This document shows, in pieces, positions 24,463-33,233 of a stretch of 64,000 nt of DNA. The notes under the pieces were generated by a model. The model saw nothing but the letters and a program-made list of their open reading frames with translations. It made no database searches and was not told where the DNA came from. Source of the stretch: JAHFIW01 sp035495855 (GTDB taxonomy: Bacteria > Patescibacteriota > Patescibacteriia > SG8-24); assembly GCA_035495855.1 (NCBI GenBank), contig DATJFD010000002.1, forward strand, positions 37,009-101,008, given 5' to 3'. The position numbers and the translations under genes were made by a program. Each line of letters opens with the position of its first letter. Positions within the stretch are counted from its first letter, which is position 1.

Positions 24463-25629
24463 CTAAGGATGTCGCTGCCGCGCGAGGCGCGCGTGCGAGC
24501 CGGGGATGCCCTCGCCCGCGAGCGCGAGCAGGGCGGCGAAGTTCTGCGCCAGCCCCGCGGCGGCCATGAGGCCGGCGAGATCGGCGGCGTCCTTCACGCC
24601 CATGAGCTTGCGGCAGAACGCCGCGGTCGGATGGCCGGTCGCGCCGCCGACGGTCCCGATGGGGAGCCGGAGCTCGAGCCTGCCGCGCACCTCGCCTTCG
24701 CCCGCGGCCTCGTAGGCCGTGAGCGGCCTGTACCCGCAGGCCGTCGCCGCGGACGCGTGGACGCAGGCCTCGATGGCGCGCGTGTCCTGGCCGGTCGCGA
24801 GCGCGATGGCCGAGACCGCGTTCATCACGCCCTTGTTGTGCGTCACGGCGCGCGTCGCGTCGTGTGCGGCCCAGACCTGGAGGTCGAGCACCCTCTGCGG
24901 GAGCGCCGCGGCGCCCGGCGCGCGGAACGTCGCTTCGGCGACGACGGGGAAGCCGGCGTCGTCGTTGCAACAGATGACCGCGGTCGGCCGCGCGTCGGTG
25001 AAGAGCCTGAGCAGCCGGTCGGCCGCGCGCTCCGCGATGCGGGTCACGACGTTCGCGCCCATGGCGTCGCCGGTGCCGATCTCGAGCTCCACGATGATGA
25101 GCGTGTCGCGGTCGCCGGGGACGAAGCGCGGCTCGAGCACCTTGAGAGCGCCGCCGTGCTTGGCCATCGGATTGCATTCCGCGGCGAGCAGGTCCTCGAT
25201 GTGGGACCTCCAGGCGCGCAGCTTGGCGAGCGCTGCCGGCGGATCAGCGAGCCGCGCGTACAGTATCTGCGCCCTGGTCCGCGCCTTGCCGACCGTGACG
25301 GTGATGCCGCCGTCGGCGAGCTTCGCTGCCTTCGACGCCGCGGCGATGACCGAACGTTCTTCGGTCGCCATGGCGATGAGCCGCGGCTCGCCGTTCACGA
25401 CGAAGTTCGTGGCGAGGCCGAGCGGCACCGGAAAGGCGCCGATGCAGTTCTCGATCATGGCATCGAACGCCATCGCCAGCTTCTCCGGCGTGTGGTTCAG
25501 GATGCCGTAGACGTCCGGTGACGCGAGGTCGAGCCGGTAGAGCTCCGTCATGCGCCGCGCCGGGGACATCCCCCGGAGCTTGAGCGCGTGGCGGGCGGGA
25601 AAAGAACGGGGTTGCGAGGAGTCGGACAT
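24463..25629 (-). CDS. class II hydroxymethylglutaryl-CoA reductase
   Basis: 388 residues. All four catalytic positions of the class II type are visible: E60 (MIENCIG), the lysine of THNKGVMN, the aspartate of ATGQDTRAIEA, and the C-terminal histidine in IPGSHARLAR; the DAMGANVV block marks the dinucleotide-binding region. Interconverts HMG-CoA and mevalonate. No other mevalonate gene lies nearby, so role (isoprenoid synthesis or degradation) is open. AAGGAGG sets ATG 25629. Monocistronic. Confidence 0.9.
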   Translation of the reverse strand: MSDSSQPRSFPARHALKLRGMSPARRMTELYRLDLASPDVYGILNHTPEKLAMAFDAMIENCIGAFPVPLGLATNFVVNGEPRLIAMATEERSVIAAASKAAKLADGGITVTVGKARTRAQILYARLADPPAALAKLRAWRSHIEDLLAAECNPMAKHGGALKVLEPRFVPGDRDTLIIVELEIGTGDAMGANVVTRIAERAADRLLRLFTDARPTAVICCNDDAGFPVVAEATFRAPGAAALPQRVLDLQVWAAHDATRAVTHNKGVMNAVSAIALATGQDTRAIEACVHASAATACGYRPLTAYEAAGEGEVRGRLELRLPIGTVGGATGHPTAAFCRKLMGVKDAADLAGLMAAAGLAQNFAALLALAGEGIPGSHARLARQRHP

Positions 25630-25735
25630 GCGTTCCTCCTTGAAGTTGCACATCGTGCGCCCTTCCGCCGGGTTCGACCCGACGTCGGAACGTAGCACCG
25701 GCCTACCTGAGCGTCAAACGGCGCGCGGTCGTTTT

Positions 25736-25878
25736 CTAGACCCTGAAACAAGTTCAGGGTGACATTTTTTCTGGACCCCGCATCACGTGCGGGGTGACAT
25801 TCTTTTGTCATGCTGGACTTGTTTCAGCATCCAGAAAAAAATGTCACCCCGGCCCGCGAGCCGGGGTCCATAAAAAAT
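25736..25878. repeat. array of four palindromes of the CAGGGTGACA/GGATCC type
   Basis: CCCTGAAACAAGTTCAGGG; ACCCCGCATCACGTGCGGGGT; TGCTGGACTTGTTTCAGCA; CACCCCGGCCCGCGAGCCGGGG. Each is followed or preceded by TGACA or CCAGAAAA. Similar palindromes (GGATCCTGAAACAAG..) are scattered through many bacterial genomes. Occupies the gap between the HMG-CoA reductase and the next gene. Confidence 0.75.
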
Positions 25879-25880
25879 CG

Positions 25881-25919
25881 CCCGAAGCTCGAAGCTCAAA
25901 GCTCGCAGCTCGAAGCTCC
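25881..25919. repeat. word repeat 9 (GAAGCTC)
   Basis: CCGAAGCTCGAAGCTC, AAAGCTCGCAGCTC, GAAGCTCC: six near-copies of a 7-mer. Confidence 0.7.
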
Positions 25920-25951
25920 AAAAAGAAAAACCCCGGCGGAGCGCCGGGGCG

Positions 25952-26227
25952 TCATGAAGAGCCGAAAGGCTTGGAGTCGCGCTTGCGGGCGACGGCCAGG
26001 ATGCGTTCGAGGTCCTTCTCGTCGCGATAGTCCTCGAGGAGCATCTCGCGGAGCGCCTGCGCCCCGTCGACGAAGAACTCTGGCGGCAGCTTGCCAGGAT
26101 CGAGCTGCCCGTCGCGGGCCCGCTCATAGCGGACGAGCTCGAGGAGCTTCTGGATCTTGGTGAGGCGGCCGAACTTGCGTTTGAAATGCTCGACGCTGTC
26201 GCGGCGAGGGTCTTTGCTCGAGGCCAT
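25952..26227 (-). CDS. small helical hypothetical protein
   Basis: 91 residues, charged, helical (VEHFKRKFGRLTKIQKLLELVRYERARDGQ; REMLLEDYRDEKDLERILAVARKR). GGAGGG precedes ATG 26227. The frame continues upstream into word repeat 10, but that extension has no ribosome site. Confidence 0.6.
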   Translation of the reverse strand: MASSKDPRRDSVEHFKRKFGRLTKIQKLLELVRYERARDGQLDPGKLPPEFFVDGAQALREMLLEDYRDEKDLERILAVARKRDSKPFGSS

Positions 26228-26304
26228 GAGGCCCTCCGGGATCGGGTCCTGCTTCGAAAGAAACCGTTTTGAGCGTAGCGGAGGAGGGGAATACGGGCAA
26301 TCAT

Positions 26305-26376
26305 TGAGGTTGTAGGTGGTAGGTTGTAGGTTGTAGGAAGCCACCGCCGCCCTACAACCTACCCCCTACAACCTAG
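26305..26376. repeat. word-pair inverted repeat 10 (GGTTGTAGG / CCTACAACC)
   Basis: Left arm: GAGGTTGTAGGTGG, TAGGTTGTAGG, TTGTAGGAAG; right arm: CCCTACAACCTA, CCCCCTACAACCTAGG. Spacer CCACCGCCG. Ends 8 bases before the rarA start and so forms most of its leader. Confidence 0.8.
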
Positions 26377-26384
26377 GACCTCGC

Positions 26385-27668
26385 ATGGACCTCTTCTCCT
26401 ACAAAGCCAAAGAACAACAAAAGAAGGACGCGCCGCTCGCGGACCGCATGCGACCCGAGACCCTCGCCGAGTTCGTCGGCCAGGCCGAGGTCGCGGGCGA
26501 GGGCAGCGCGCTCCGCAAGCTCATCGAGGGCGACGAGGTCCCGTCGCTCATCCTTTGGGGCCCGCCCGGCACGGGAAAGACGACGCTCGCGCGCCTCGTC
26601 GCCACCCTCACGGCCTCCCGCTTCGTGGCGCTCTCCGCGGTCTCGAGCGGCGTGGCCGAACTGCGCCAGGTCGTGGCCGAGTCCAAGGACCGGCTGGCGC
26701 TCCACGGCACGCGCACCATCGTCTTCGTCGACGAGATCCATCGCTGGAACAAGGCGCAGCAGGACGCGTTCCTCCCGTACGTCGAGGACGGCACCGTCAC
26801 GCTCATCGGCGCGACCACCGAGAACCCGTCCTTCGAGGTGAACTCGGCGCTCCTCTCGCGCTGCCGCGTGTTCGTGCTCGCCAAGCTCGAGGCGGACGAC
26901 ATCGCCGTGCTGCTCCGCCGCGCGGTCGACGACCCCCGCGGCCTGGGCGGGCGCGCCACCGCGGACGACGACGCCCTCAAGCTCATCGCCGCGGTCGCTG
27001 ACGGCGACGCCCGGACCGCGCTCAATGCGCTGGAACTCGCGGTCGGCGCGGCCAGACCCGCCGCCCCCAAGGCCGGAAAATCCGGCGTCGACGCCCCTGC
27101 CCCGAGCGTGGTACACTTGCGTCGCGAGGACGTCGCCAAGGTCCTCAAACGTTCGCACTTCCTCTACGACAAGACGGGGGAGGAGCACTACAACATCATC
27201 TCGGCGCTGCACAAAAGCATGCGCGGCTCGGACCCCGACGCGGCCCTCTACTGGCTCGGCCGGATGCTCGAGGCCGGCGAGGACCCGCTCTACGTCGCCC
27301 GCCGCCTGGTCCGCTTCGCCTCCGAGGACATCGGCCTCGCCGACCCGCAGGCGCTCGTGCAGGCCACGGCCGCCTTCCAGGCCGCCCACCAGCTCGGCAT
27401 GCCCGAGTGCGACGTCTGCCTGGCGCAGGCCGTCGCTTACATGGCCAAGGCGCCGAAGTCGATCGCCCTCTACGCCGGCTACGGCCGCGTGAAGCGCGAC
27501 ATCGCCGAGTCCGCCAACGACCCCGTGCCCGTCCACCTGCGCAACGCGCCGACGAAGCTCATGAAGGAGCTCGGCTACGGCAAGGACTATATCTATACGC
27601 CCAGCGACCCCGCCGCGCAGCAGGACTTCCTCCCGCCGCGCCTCAAGGGAAAGAAATACCTTTCGTAA
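26385..27668 (+). CDS. rarA: replication-associated recombination ATPase RarA (MgsA/WRNIP1)
   Basis: 427 residues, full length. Walker A GPPGTGKTT at 59-67, Walker B FVDEIH, sensor 1 GATTENPSF, arginine-finger region SRCRVF, then the C-terminal tetramerisation domain (EEHYNIISALHKSMRGSDPDAALYWL). Acts at stalled replication forks. A Pro/Ala/Lys-rich insert at about 222-243 (AAPKAGKSGVDAPAP) is unusual. Start ATG 26385 is fixed by homology at MDLF. Confidence 0.95.
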   Translation: MDLFSYKAKEQQKKDAPLADRMRPETLAEFVGQAEVAGEGSALRKLIEGDEVPSLILWGPPGTGKTTLARLVATLTASRFVALSAVSSGVAELRQVVAESKDRLALHGTRTIVFVDEIHRWNKAQQDAFLPYVEDGTVTLIGATTENPSFEVNSALLSRCRVFVLAKLEADDIAVLLRRAVDDPRGLGGRATADDDALKLIAAVADGDARTALNALELAVGAARPAAPKAGKSGVDAPAPSVVHLRREDVAKVLKRSHFLYDKTGEEHYNIISALHKSMRGSDPDAALYWLGRMLEAGEDPLYVARRLVRFASEDIGLADPQALVQATAAFQAAHQLGMPECDVCLAQAVAYMAKAPKSIALYAGYGRVKRDIAESANDPVPVHLRNAPTKLMKELGYGKDYIYTPSDPAAQQDFLPPRLKGKKYLS

Positions 27669-27669
27669 A

Positions 27670-27703
27670 AAAGCTCAAAGCTCAAAGCTCGCAGCTCAAA
27701 GCT
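27670..27703. repeat. word repeat 11 (AAGCTCA)
   Basis: Four tandem copies of AGCTCAA-type 7-mers between rarA and the next gene, immediately before its ATG, so they replace a normal ribosome site. Confidence 0.75.
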
Positions 27704-28672
27704 ATGAAAAGATACGCGCTCACCATCGCCTTCATCGTCATGCTCGCCGGCGGCGTGGCGATGAGCCTCATCTACAACCAGAGGCCCGAACGGATCGTGG
27801 GCGAGGCGATGCGCAAGCTGCGCGACGCGAATTCGTTCATGGGCGCGGCGACCATCGCCACCTTCGCGCCGGAACGCATCGTGCAGGCCGCGGGCGCGGA
27901 CCCGAACCTCGTGCTCCTGCCCATCGTGTTCGTCGGCGAGGTCGGCGTGAACGTGCCGCCCGGCGGCAAAGTGAGCGGCGACGCGAACTTCGAGCTCATC
28001 GGCAGCGACAAGGACAAGCCTGTCACCTTCCACGTCGTCACCGCCGAGGACGGCACGTCCTACGTGCGGTTCGAGAACGTCCCCGCGGAGAAGACCTCCG
28101 CCAAGGTCGTCGAGGAACTGAACGGCAAATGGTACTCGATGCGCACGCGCGGTCTCGCCGCGCTCCTCGCCAAGGACGGGGAAGCGACGGCCGACCAGGA
28201 GGACCCGAGCGGAAAGCCGGCGGCCGACGCCTGGGAGCGCATCCGGGCGACGGTCTCGAGCGGCGAGCTGTTCGGGAGGCCGGAGCAGCAGGGCAGGCAG
28301 GTCCTCGGCGCGGCGTCCGTGACGAAGTACGAGGTGCCGCTCAGGCGCGAGGCGCTCGTCGGCCTGGCGCAGGACATCAAGACCATGGTGCGCGGACGCG
28401 CGCTCACCGACGAGGAACGCGCGGAGGTCGAGAAGACGATGGCCGACCGCGACGTTTCGCTGCAGGTCTGGATCGACCGTTCCGCCAAGAAGCTCATGCA
28501 GGCGAACCTCGACGTGCGCACGCACGCGGCCGACGAAGGCGGCACCGAGCAGAAGCCCGCGCTCCTCAGCGTGCTCATGCGGTTCAGCTCCTGGAACGAA
28601 CCCGTCCCCGTCGAGGCCCCCAAGGACAGCCAGCCTTTCGGCGATCTCATCGAACGTCTCAAGAAGAAGTAA
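27704..28672 (+). CDS. membrane-anchored secreted protein, unknown
   Basis: 322 residues. N-terminal helix 4-22, then an extracytoplasmic domain of about 290 residues rich in beta segments and ending in basic LIERLKKK. Layout and segments such as PVTFHVVTAEDGTSYVRFENVPAEKTSAKVVEELNGKWY resemble the next gene (FDEFQGKWLRINVKKL), so the two look like distant paralogues of an LppX/LolA-like lipid-binding fold (inference, low certainty). No ribosome site precedes ATG 27704; a word repeat stands there. Confidence 0.55.
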   Translation: MKRYALTIAFIVMLAGGVAMSLIYNQRPERIVGEAMRKLRDANSFMGAATIATFAPERIVQAAGADPNLVLLPIVFVGEVGVNVPPGGKVSGDANFELIGSDKDKPVTFHVVTAEDGTSYVRFENVPAEKTSAKVVEELNGKWYSMRTRGLAALLAKDGEATADQEDPSGKPAADAWERIRATVSSGELFGRPEQQGRQVLGAASVTKYEVPLRREALVGLAQDIKTMVRGRALTDEERAEVEKTMADRDVSLQVWIDRSAKKLMQANLDVRTHAADEGGTEQKPALLSVLMRFSSWNEPVPVEAPKDSQPFGDLIERLKKK

Positions 28673-28755
28673 TGGAGGAGTGAAGGAACTGAGTGGTTGG
28701 GCGACGATGCCTCGATCACTCATCCACTCCATTCCTCAGTTACTCCGTTACTCCA
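28672..28755. repeat. word-pair inverted repeat 12 (GGAGTGA / TCACTCC)
   Basis: Left arm GGAGGAGTGAAGGAACTGAG; right arm ATCACTCATCCACTCCATTC, CTCAGTTACTCCG, TTACTCC. Fills the gap between the two paralogue-like genes and reaches the start codon. Confidence 0.75.
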
Positions 28756-30045
28756 ATGTCTCAGCCCGCGATGGCGGACCTCTCCTCGGCGGGAGGGCCG
28801 AAGAAGCCCGCGAAGAAGTGGTACACGAACGTGTACATCCTTTTGATCATCCTCGTCTCGCTGTTGGCGGTGTCCATGGCGGCGCTGTTGCTGCTGCTCC
28901 TGCCCCGCTCGTCCGAGATCATCCGGTTGATGCAGTGGCGGATGGTCAACGCCAAGAGCTTCTACGTCGACGCGAGCGCGGAGTACCACGGCGAGCTGCA
29001 ATCGAAGGACGACAGCGGCATCGTCCGCAAGCGCGACGAGGACCTGACCTTCGACACCGTCGGCTGGGTGGACCTGAAGGACCCCGCGCTCAAGCGCATG
29101 GCGCAGAAGTTCGACCTTCGCGCCGGCAAAGGCGAGACCGCGCTGGTGTTCGCGGGCGACTATCTCCGCGCCGGGACCGCCAACTACTTCAATTTTTCGA
29201 CGATGCCGGCGCGCCTCGGCACGCTCCACTTCGACGAGTTCCAGGGCAAGTGGCTGCGCATCAACGTGAAGAAGCTCCTGTCCTTCCTCGACCTGCCGCT
29301 CATCGGCGGCGACCATCCCGAACTGAGCGACGAGGACAAGGCCTATCTCACCGAGCAGTTCCGGCAGACGCCGTTCCTGCAGGTCGAGGAGAAGCTCCAG
29401 AGCGAGCCGATCGGCGGCGTGCGCACCTACCATTACAAGGTCCGGCCCGAGAAGCTCTTCTTCAAGGACTTCTACGTGATGGCTGAAAGCAAGCGTCTCG
29501 GCCGCGAGCTCACCAACAAGGAGCGCCTGGCGGCGGAGACCTTCTTCGCCAACCTCACGGAGGACTCCGGCGAGATGTGGATCGGCACGGGCGACTACTA
29601 TCTCTATAGGATGCGGCTGCGGTTCAAGTACGACGACGGCAAGCGTGCCGGTTACGTGTCGCTGACCGCCAACTTCTCCCAGTTCAACGAGATCCCGGTG
29701 ATCGAGGCGCCGACGTCCGGCGTGCAGGACGCGACGCAGGTCGTGGCTTCGATGCTGCCCGGCTTCAAAGAACATCTCCCGCTCGCCAAGGAAGGCCAGG
29801 TGCCGTGGGGCACGGCCGCCGAGGAGGAGGGGATCGGCGGCTTGCCGATCAAGGTGAACGACTCCGGCCAGGACGATCCCGACCAGGACGGACTGCCGAA
29901 CGTCCTCGAGAAGTTCTACGGTTCGGACCCGAACAACCCCGACACCGACGGCGACGGCGTGAAGGACGGCGAGGAGGTCAACCGCGGCGACAATCCGACC
30001 GGCGCCGGCAAGCTGTTCGACTTTTTCGGCGGAAGGTTCCAGTGA
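28756..30045 (+). CDS. membrane-anchored protein with C-terminal thrombospondin type 3 repeat
   Basis: 429 residues. Cytoplasmic Pro/Lys-rich start, one membrane helix (about 27-50), a 300-residue extracytoplasmic domain like that of the preceding gene, then a calcium-binding TSP3-type segment near the C-terminus (DPDQDGLPNVLE, SDPNNPDTDGDGVKDGEE) with regular aspartates. Probably a cell-envelope protein. The start ATG 28756 follows a word repeat with no ribosome site; an upstream GTG would translate that repeat. Confidence 0.7.
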   Translation: MSQPAMADLSSAGGPKKPAKKWYTNVYILLIILVSLLAVSMAALLLLLLPRSSEIIRLMQWRMVNAKSFYVDASAEYHGELQSKDDSGIVRKRDEDLTFDTVGWVDLKDPALKRMAQKFDLRAGKGETALVFAGDYLRAGTANYFNFSTMPARLGTLHFDEFQGKWLRINVKKLLSFLDLPLIGGDHPELSDEDKAYLTEQFRQTPFLQVEEKLQSEPIGGVRTYHYKVRPEKLFFKDFYVMAESKRLGRELTNKERLAAETFFANLTEDSGEMWIGTGDYYLYRMRLRFKYDDGKRAGYVSLTANFSQFNEIPVIEAPTSGVQDATQVVASMLPGFKEHLPLAKEGQVPWGTAAEEEGIGGLPIKVNDSGQDDPDQDGLPNVLEKFYGSDPNNPDTDGDGVKDGEEVNRGDNPTGAGKLFDFFGGRFQ

Positions 30046-30104
30046 TCGTGACCATATGGCCGGCGCGCTCGGCAGACCGGCATGATTTTTCGTGCTTCCA
30101 CGGC

Positions 30105-30110
30105 TATACT
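30105..30110 (+). promoter_or_regulatory. -10 of the PBP gene
   Basis: TATACT, 86 bases before ATG 30196; the leader in between is almost entirely an inverted repeat. Confidence 0.55.
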
Positions 30111-30112
30111 TG

Positions 30113-30187
30113 AGTACACAGTAAACAGTACCCAGTAAACAGAACTCGGACCGTTCCGAAACTTCTGTGTACTGTTTACTGGGTACT
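30113..30187. repeat. word-pair inverted repeat 13 (AGTACACAGTAAACAGT)
   Basis: Left arm AGTACACAGTAAACAG, TACCCAGTAAACAG; right arm CTGTGTACTGTTTACTGGG, TACTT. The words are AT-richer than the host DNA. Lies in the 5' UTR of the PBP gene, so the message would carry a long hairpin. Confidence 0.8.
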
Positions 30188-30195
30188 TCGCCCAC

Positions 30196-31959
30196 ATGTC
30201 CTCCTGGCACCGGACAACCAGGCCGGGCCGCGCCGCCCCGAAGCGGCCGGCCGGAGAACTGCGGCTGCGCATCTTCCAGGGCGCGGTGCTTTTGGCGATG
30301 GCCGCCGTCGCCGGCCGGCTGTTCGCGCTGCAGGTGCTCTCGCACCGTTTCTACGCCGCGCTCGCCTCCAACCAGCACGGCATCCTCGAAGACCTCTTCC
30401 CGACGCGCGGCGCCATCTATCTGCGCGACCCGAAATCGCCCGACGGCAGGTTCCCGGCGGCCATCAACAAGACGCTCTCGACCGTCTACGCCAACGACCG
30501 TGAGATCAAGGACGCGCGCGCGGTCGCGCACGAGCTCGCGCCGGCCATCGGCCTCGAGGAGGCCGCGCTCTTCGAGAAGCTTTCGAAGCCGCTCGATCCG
30601 TACGAGCCCCTCGTGAAGAAGGCGGACGACGCGCTCGTGGACAGAGTGAAGGCGCTCGGCATCAAAGGCATCGGCTTCACCCGCGAGCAGTTCCGCTACT
30701 ACCCGGAGAAGTCGTCGGTCGCGCACGTCGTGGGCTTCGTCGCTTCGAGCGGCGGCAGCGAGCGCGTCGGGCGCTACGGCATCGAGGGGCACTGGCAGGA
30801 GGCGCTGGCCGGCAAGCCGGGCGCGCTCGCGAGCGATGACGGCCCGCTCGGGCGGTTCATCGGCTCCGCGGACGCGGGCTTCGCTCCCGCCAAGGACGGC
30901 GACGACCTCACGCTCACCATCGACCGCAACATCCAGTACGTGGCCTGCGAGAAGCTCCGCGAGGCGGTCGCCCGGCACGGCGCGGACAGCGGCAGCGTGG
31001 TCATCCTCGACCCCAAGACCGGCGCGGTCATGGCGATGTGCGGCGTGCCGGACTTCGACCCGAACGACTTCGCCAGCGCCGACCTGCGCCGTTTCAACAA
31101 TCCCGTCATCTTCGGCGCGTACGAGCCAGGCTCGGTCTTCAAGCCGGTCACGATGGCCGCGGCGGTCGATGCCGGCAGGGTCGGTCCCGGCACGCTCTAC
31201 AACGACGAGGGCTTCGTGAAGATCGGCCCCTATACCATCAAGAACTCGGACGGCAAAGGCCACGGCATGCAGACCATGACGCAGGTGCTCGAGGAGTCGC
31301 TCAACACCGGCACCATCTTCGCCGTGCGCCAGCTCGGGCCGAAGGCGTTCCTGCAGTACGTCTCGGACTTCGGGTTCGGCAGTCCGCTCGGCATCGACCT
31401 CGACACCGAGTCCGGCGGCGACATCGAGTCGCTGCGCAAGAAGGGCGAGATCTATGCCGCGACAGCCTCGTTCGGCCAGGGCATCACCGTGACGCCGCTC
31501 CAGCTCGCGGCGGCGTACGGCGCCATCGCCAACGGCGGCAAGCTCATGAAGCCGTACGTCGTCGGCTCGGTGAAGCATCCCGACGGCACCGAGGAGAAGA
31601 CCGAGCCCGTCGTCATCCGCCAGGTCATCACCAAGCGCGCCGCGGGGCTCGTCGGCGGGATGCTCGTGCGCGTGGTCGAGAACGGCCACGGAAAGAAGGC
31701 CGCCGTGCCGGGCTATTACGTCGCCGGCAAGACGGGCACCGCGCAGATCCCGAGGCCGGGCGGCGGCTACGAGGTCGGCGCCTCCATCGGTTCGTTCGCG
31801 GGGTACGCCCCCGTCGACGACCCGGCGTTCGTCATGGCCGTCCGCCTCGACCGGCCGCGCGACGTGGAATGGGCCGAGTCTTCGGCCGGTCCGCTGTTTG
31901 GAGACATTGCCAAATTTCTGCTACAATACCTGCAAATCCCGCCTGACCGGACCAAATGA
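30196..31959 (+). CDS. penicillin-binding protein 2/FtsI-type transpeptidase
   Basis: 587 residues. Basic N-terminus, one membrane helix (about 27-45), PBP dimerisation domain (TRGAIYLRD..), transpeptidase with S313 in SVFK, SLN motif, and KTGTAQ. Cross-links peptidoglycan during division or elongation. In one operon with murF (overlap ATGA) and a lipoprotein. Other division genes are absent, so FtsI versus PBP2 is undecided. Confidence 0.92.
   Translation: MSSWHRTTRPGRAAPKRPAGELRLRIFQGAVLLAMAAVAGRLFALQVLSHRFYAALASNQHGILEDLFPTRGAIYLRDPKSPDGRFPAAINKTLSTVYANDREIKDARAVAHELAPAIGLEEAALFEKLSKPLDPYEPLVKKADDALVDRVKALGIKGIGFTREQFRYYPEKSSVAHVVGFVASSGGSERVGRYGIEGHWQEALAGKPGALASDDGPLGRFIGSADAGFAPAKDGDDLTLTIDRNIQYVACEKLREAVARHGADSGSVVILDPKTGAVMAMCGVPDFDPNDFASADLRRFNNPVIFGAYEPGSVFKPVTMAAAVDAGRVGPGTLYNDEGFVKIGPYTIKNSDGKGHGMQTMTQVLEESLNTGTIFAVRQLGPKAFLQYVSDFGFGSPLGIDLDTESGGDIESLRKKGEIYAATASFGQGITVTPLQLAAAYGAIANGGKLMKPYVVGSVKHPDGTEEKTEPVVIRQVITKRAAGLVGGMLVRVVENGHGKKAAVPGYYVAGKTGTAQIPRPGGGYEVGASIGSFAGYAPVDDPAFVMAVRLDRPRDVEWAESSAGPLFGDIAKFLLQYLQIPPDRTK
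31922..31927 (+). promoter_or_regulatory. possible internal promoter for murF
   Basis: TGC-TACAAT inside the end of the PBP gene, 28 bases before ATG 31956. Confidence 0.45.
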
Positions 31960-33233
31960 GTATGCGCAAGATGCTGGAAAATAAGCTGGCGAGGTTCGCC
32001 AAGGCGGTCCTGCGGCGCGAGAAGCCGCAGATCGTCGCCGTGACCGGTTCGGTCGGCAAGAGCTCGGCCAAGGAGGCCATCGCCGTGGTGCTGGCCAAGC
32101 GGTTCCGCGTGCGCGCGAGCGCGAAGAACTACAACACCGAGATCGGGCTGCCGCTCGCCATCCTCGACCTGCCGAGCGGCGACCGCTCGGGCCTCAAGTG
32201 GCTCGGCATCCTCTGGAAGGCCTGGGGCCGCGCGATGACCAAGAACGACGACTATCCGAAGGTCCTCGTGCTCGAGATGGCGCTGCAGCATCCTGCCGAC
32301 ATCGCCAAGCTCTGCGACATCGCGCCGCCGGACGTCGCCGTGGTCACCGCCATCGGCGAGAGCCACCTCGAGTTCATGGGCACGAAGGACGCCATCATCA
32401 AAGAGAAGCGCATCGTCGTCGAGCGGCTGCCGAAGGAAGGCGTGGCCGTGCTGAACCGCGACGACGAGAACGTCTGGGCGATGCGCATGAAGACGAAGGC
32501 GAGGGTGCTGTCGTACGGCTTCCATGAGGAGGCCGACGTGCGCGCGCTGCCCGAGTCGATCACCTACGCCTGCTCGCCGGACCGCGAATGCGGGATGCAT
32601 TTCAAGCTGACTGCGGGCGGCGCGACCGTCCCGGTCTTCCTGCCGCACGTGCTCGGCAAGCACGGCATCTACGCCGCGCTCGCCGCCGCCGCCGTCGGCA
32701 CCGCCAAGGACATGAACCTCGTGGAGGTCTCGGACGGCCTCGGCCTGTACTCGCCGCCGCCGGGCCGCCTCCGCTACGTCGCCGGCATCAAGCACACCGT
32801 CATCATCGACGATTCGTACAATTCCGCGCCGACCTCCGCGCTCGCCGCGCTCGAGGTGCTCCGCGACATCCCGATGCCGGACACCGTGAAGCGCATCGCC
32901 GTGCTGGGCGACATGCTCGAGCTCGGATCGGACTCCGAGGACGGCCATCGCCGCGTCGGCATCAAGGCCGCGCACAGCGCCGACGTGCTGGTGTTCGTGG
33001 GCGAGCGCATGCGCGACGCCATGAAGGCCGCGGCCGGAGAGGGGGCGGGGGAGGAGCGCTCGTTCTGGTTCGCGACGCCCGAGGAGGCCGGCCGCTTCGT
33101 ACAGGAGCGCATGAAGATGGGCGATTACATCCTGGTGAAAGGCTCGCGCGGCATGCGCATGGAGAAGGTCGTGAAGGAGATCATGGCCGAACCGCTCGAC
33201 GCGGACAGGCTGCTCGTGAGCCACGTCGAATGA
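31956..33233 (+). CDS. murF: UDP-N-acetylmuramoyl-tripeptide-D-Ala-D-Ala ligase-type Mur ligase
   Basis: 425 residues. P-loop GSVGKS at 31-36; NYNTEIGLPLAILD typical of MurF; EMALQHPADIAKLCDIAPPDVAVVTAIGESHLEFMG; IIDDSYNSAPTSALAALEVL; and GDMLELG, all MurF hallmarks. Adds the D-Ala-D-Ala dipeptide in the cytoplasm. Shorter than E. coli MurF because the N-terminal UDP-binding domain is nearly missing, a feature seen in CPR and in some cyanophycin-synthetase-related proteins; so substrate handling may differ. Overlaps genes on both sides by ATGA. Confidence 0.85.
   Translation: MSMRKMLENKLARFAKAVLRREKPQIVAVTGSVGKSSAKEAIAVVLAKRFRVRASAKNYNTEIGLPLAILDLPSGDRSGLKWLGILWKAWGRAMTKNDDYPKVLVLEMALQHPADIAKLCDIAPPDVAVVTAIGESHLEFMGTKDAIIKEKRIVVERLPKEGVAVLNRDDENVWAMRMKTKARVLSYGFHEEADVRALPESITYACSPDRECGMHFKLTAGGATVPVFLPHVLGKHGIYAALAAAAVGTAKDMNLVEVSDGLGLYSPPPGRLRYVAGIKHTVIIDDSYNSAPTSALAALEVLRDIPMPDTVKRIAVLGDMLELGSDSEDGHRRVGIKAAHSADVLVFVGERMRDAMKAAAGEGAGEERSFWFATPEEAGRFVQERMKMGDYILVKGSRGMRMEKVVKEIMAEPLDADRLLVSHVE

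Noticed and set aside
28720..31689. 989-residue minus-strand open frame
   Set aside because: Covers two convincing plus-strand genes and an intergenic hairpin; antisense-type composition and no motif.
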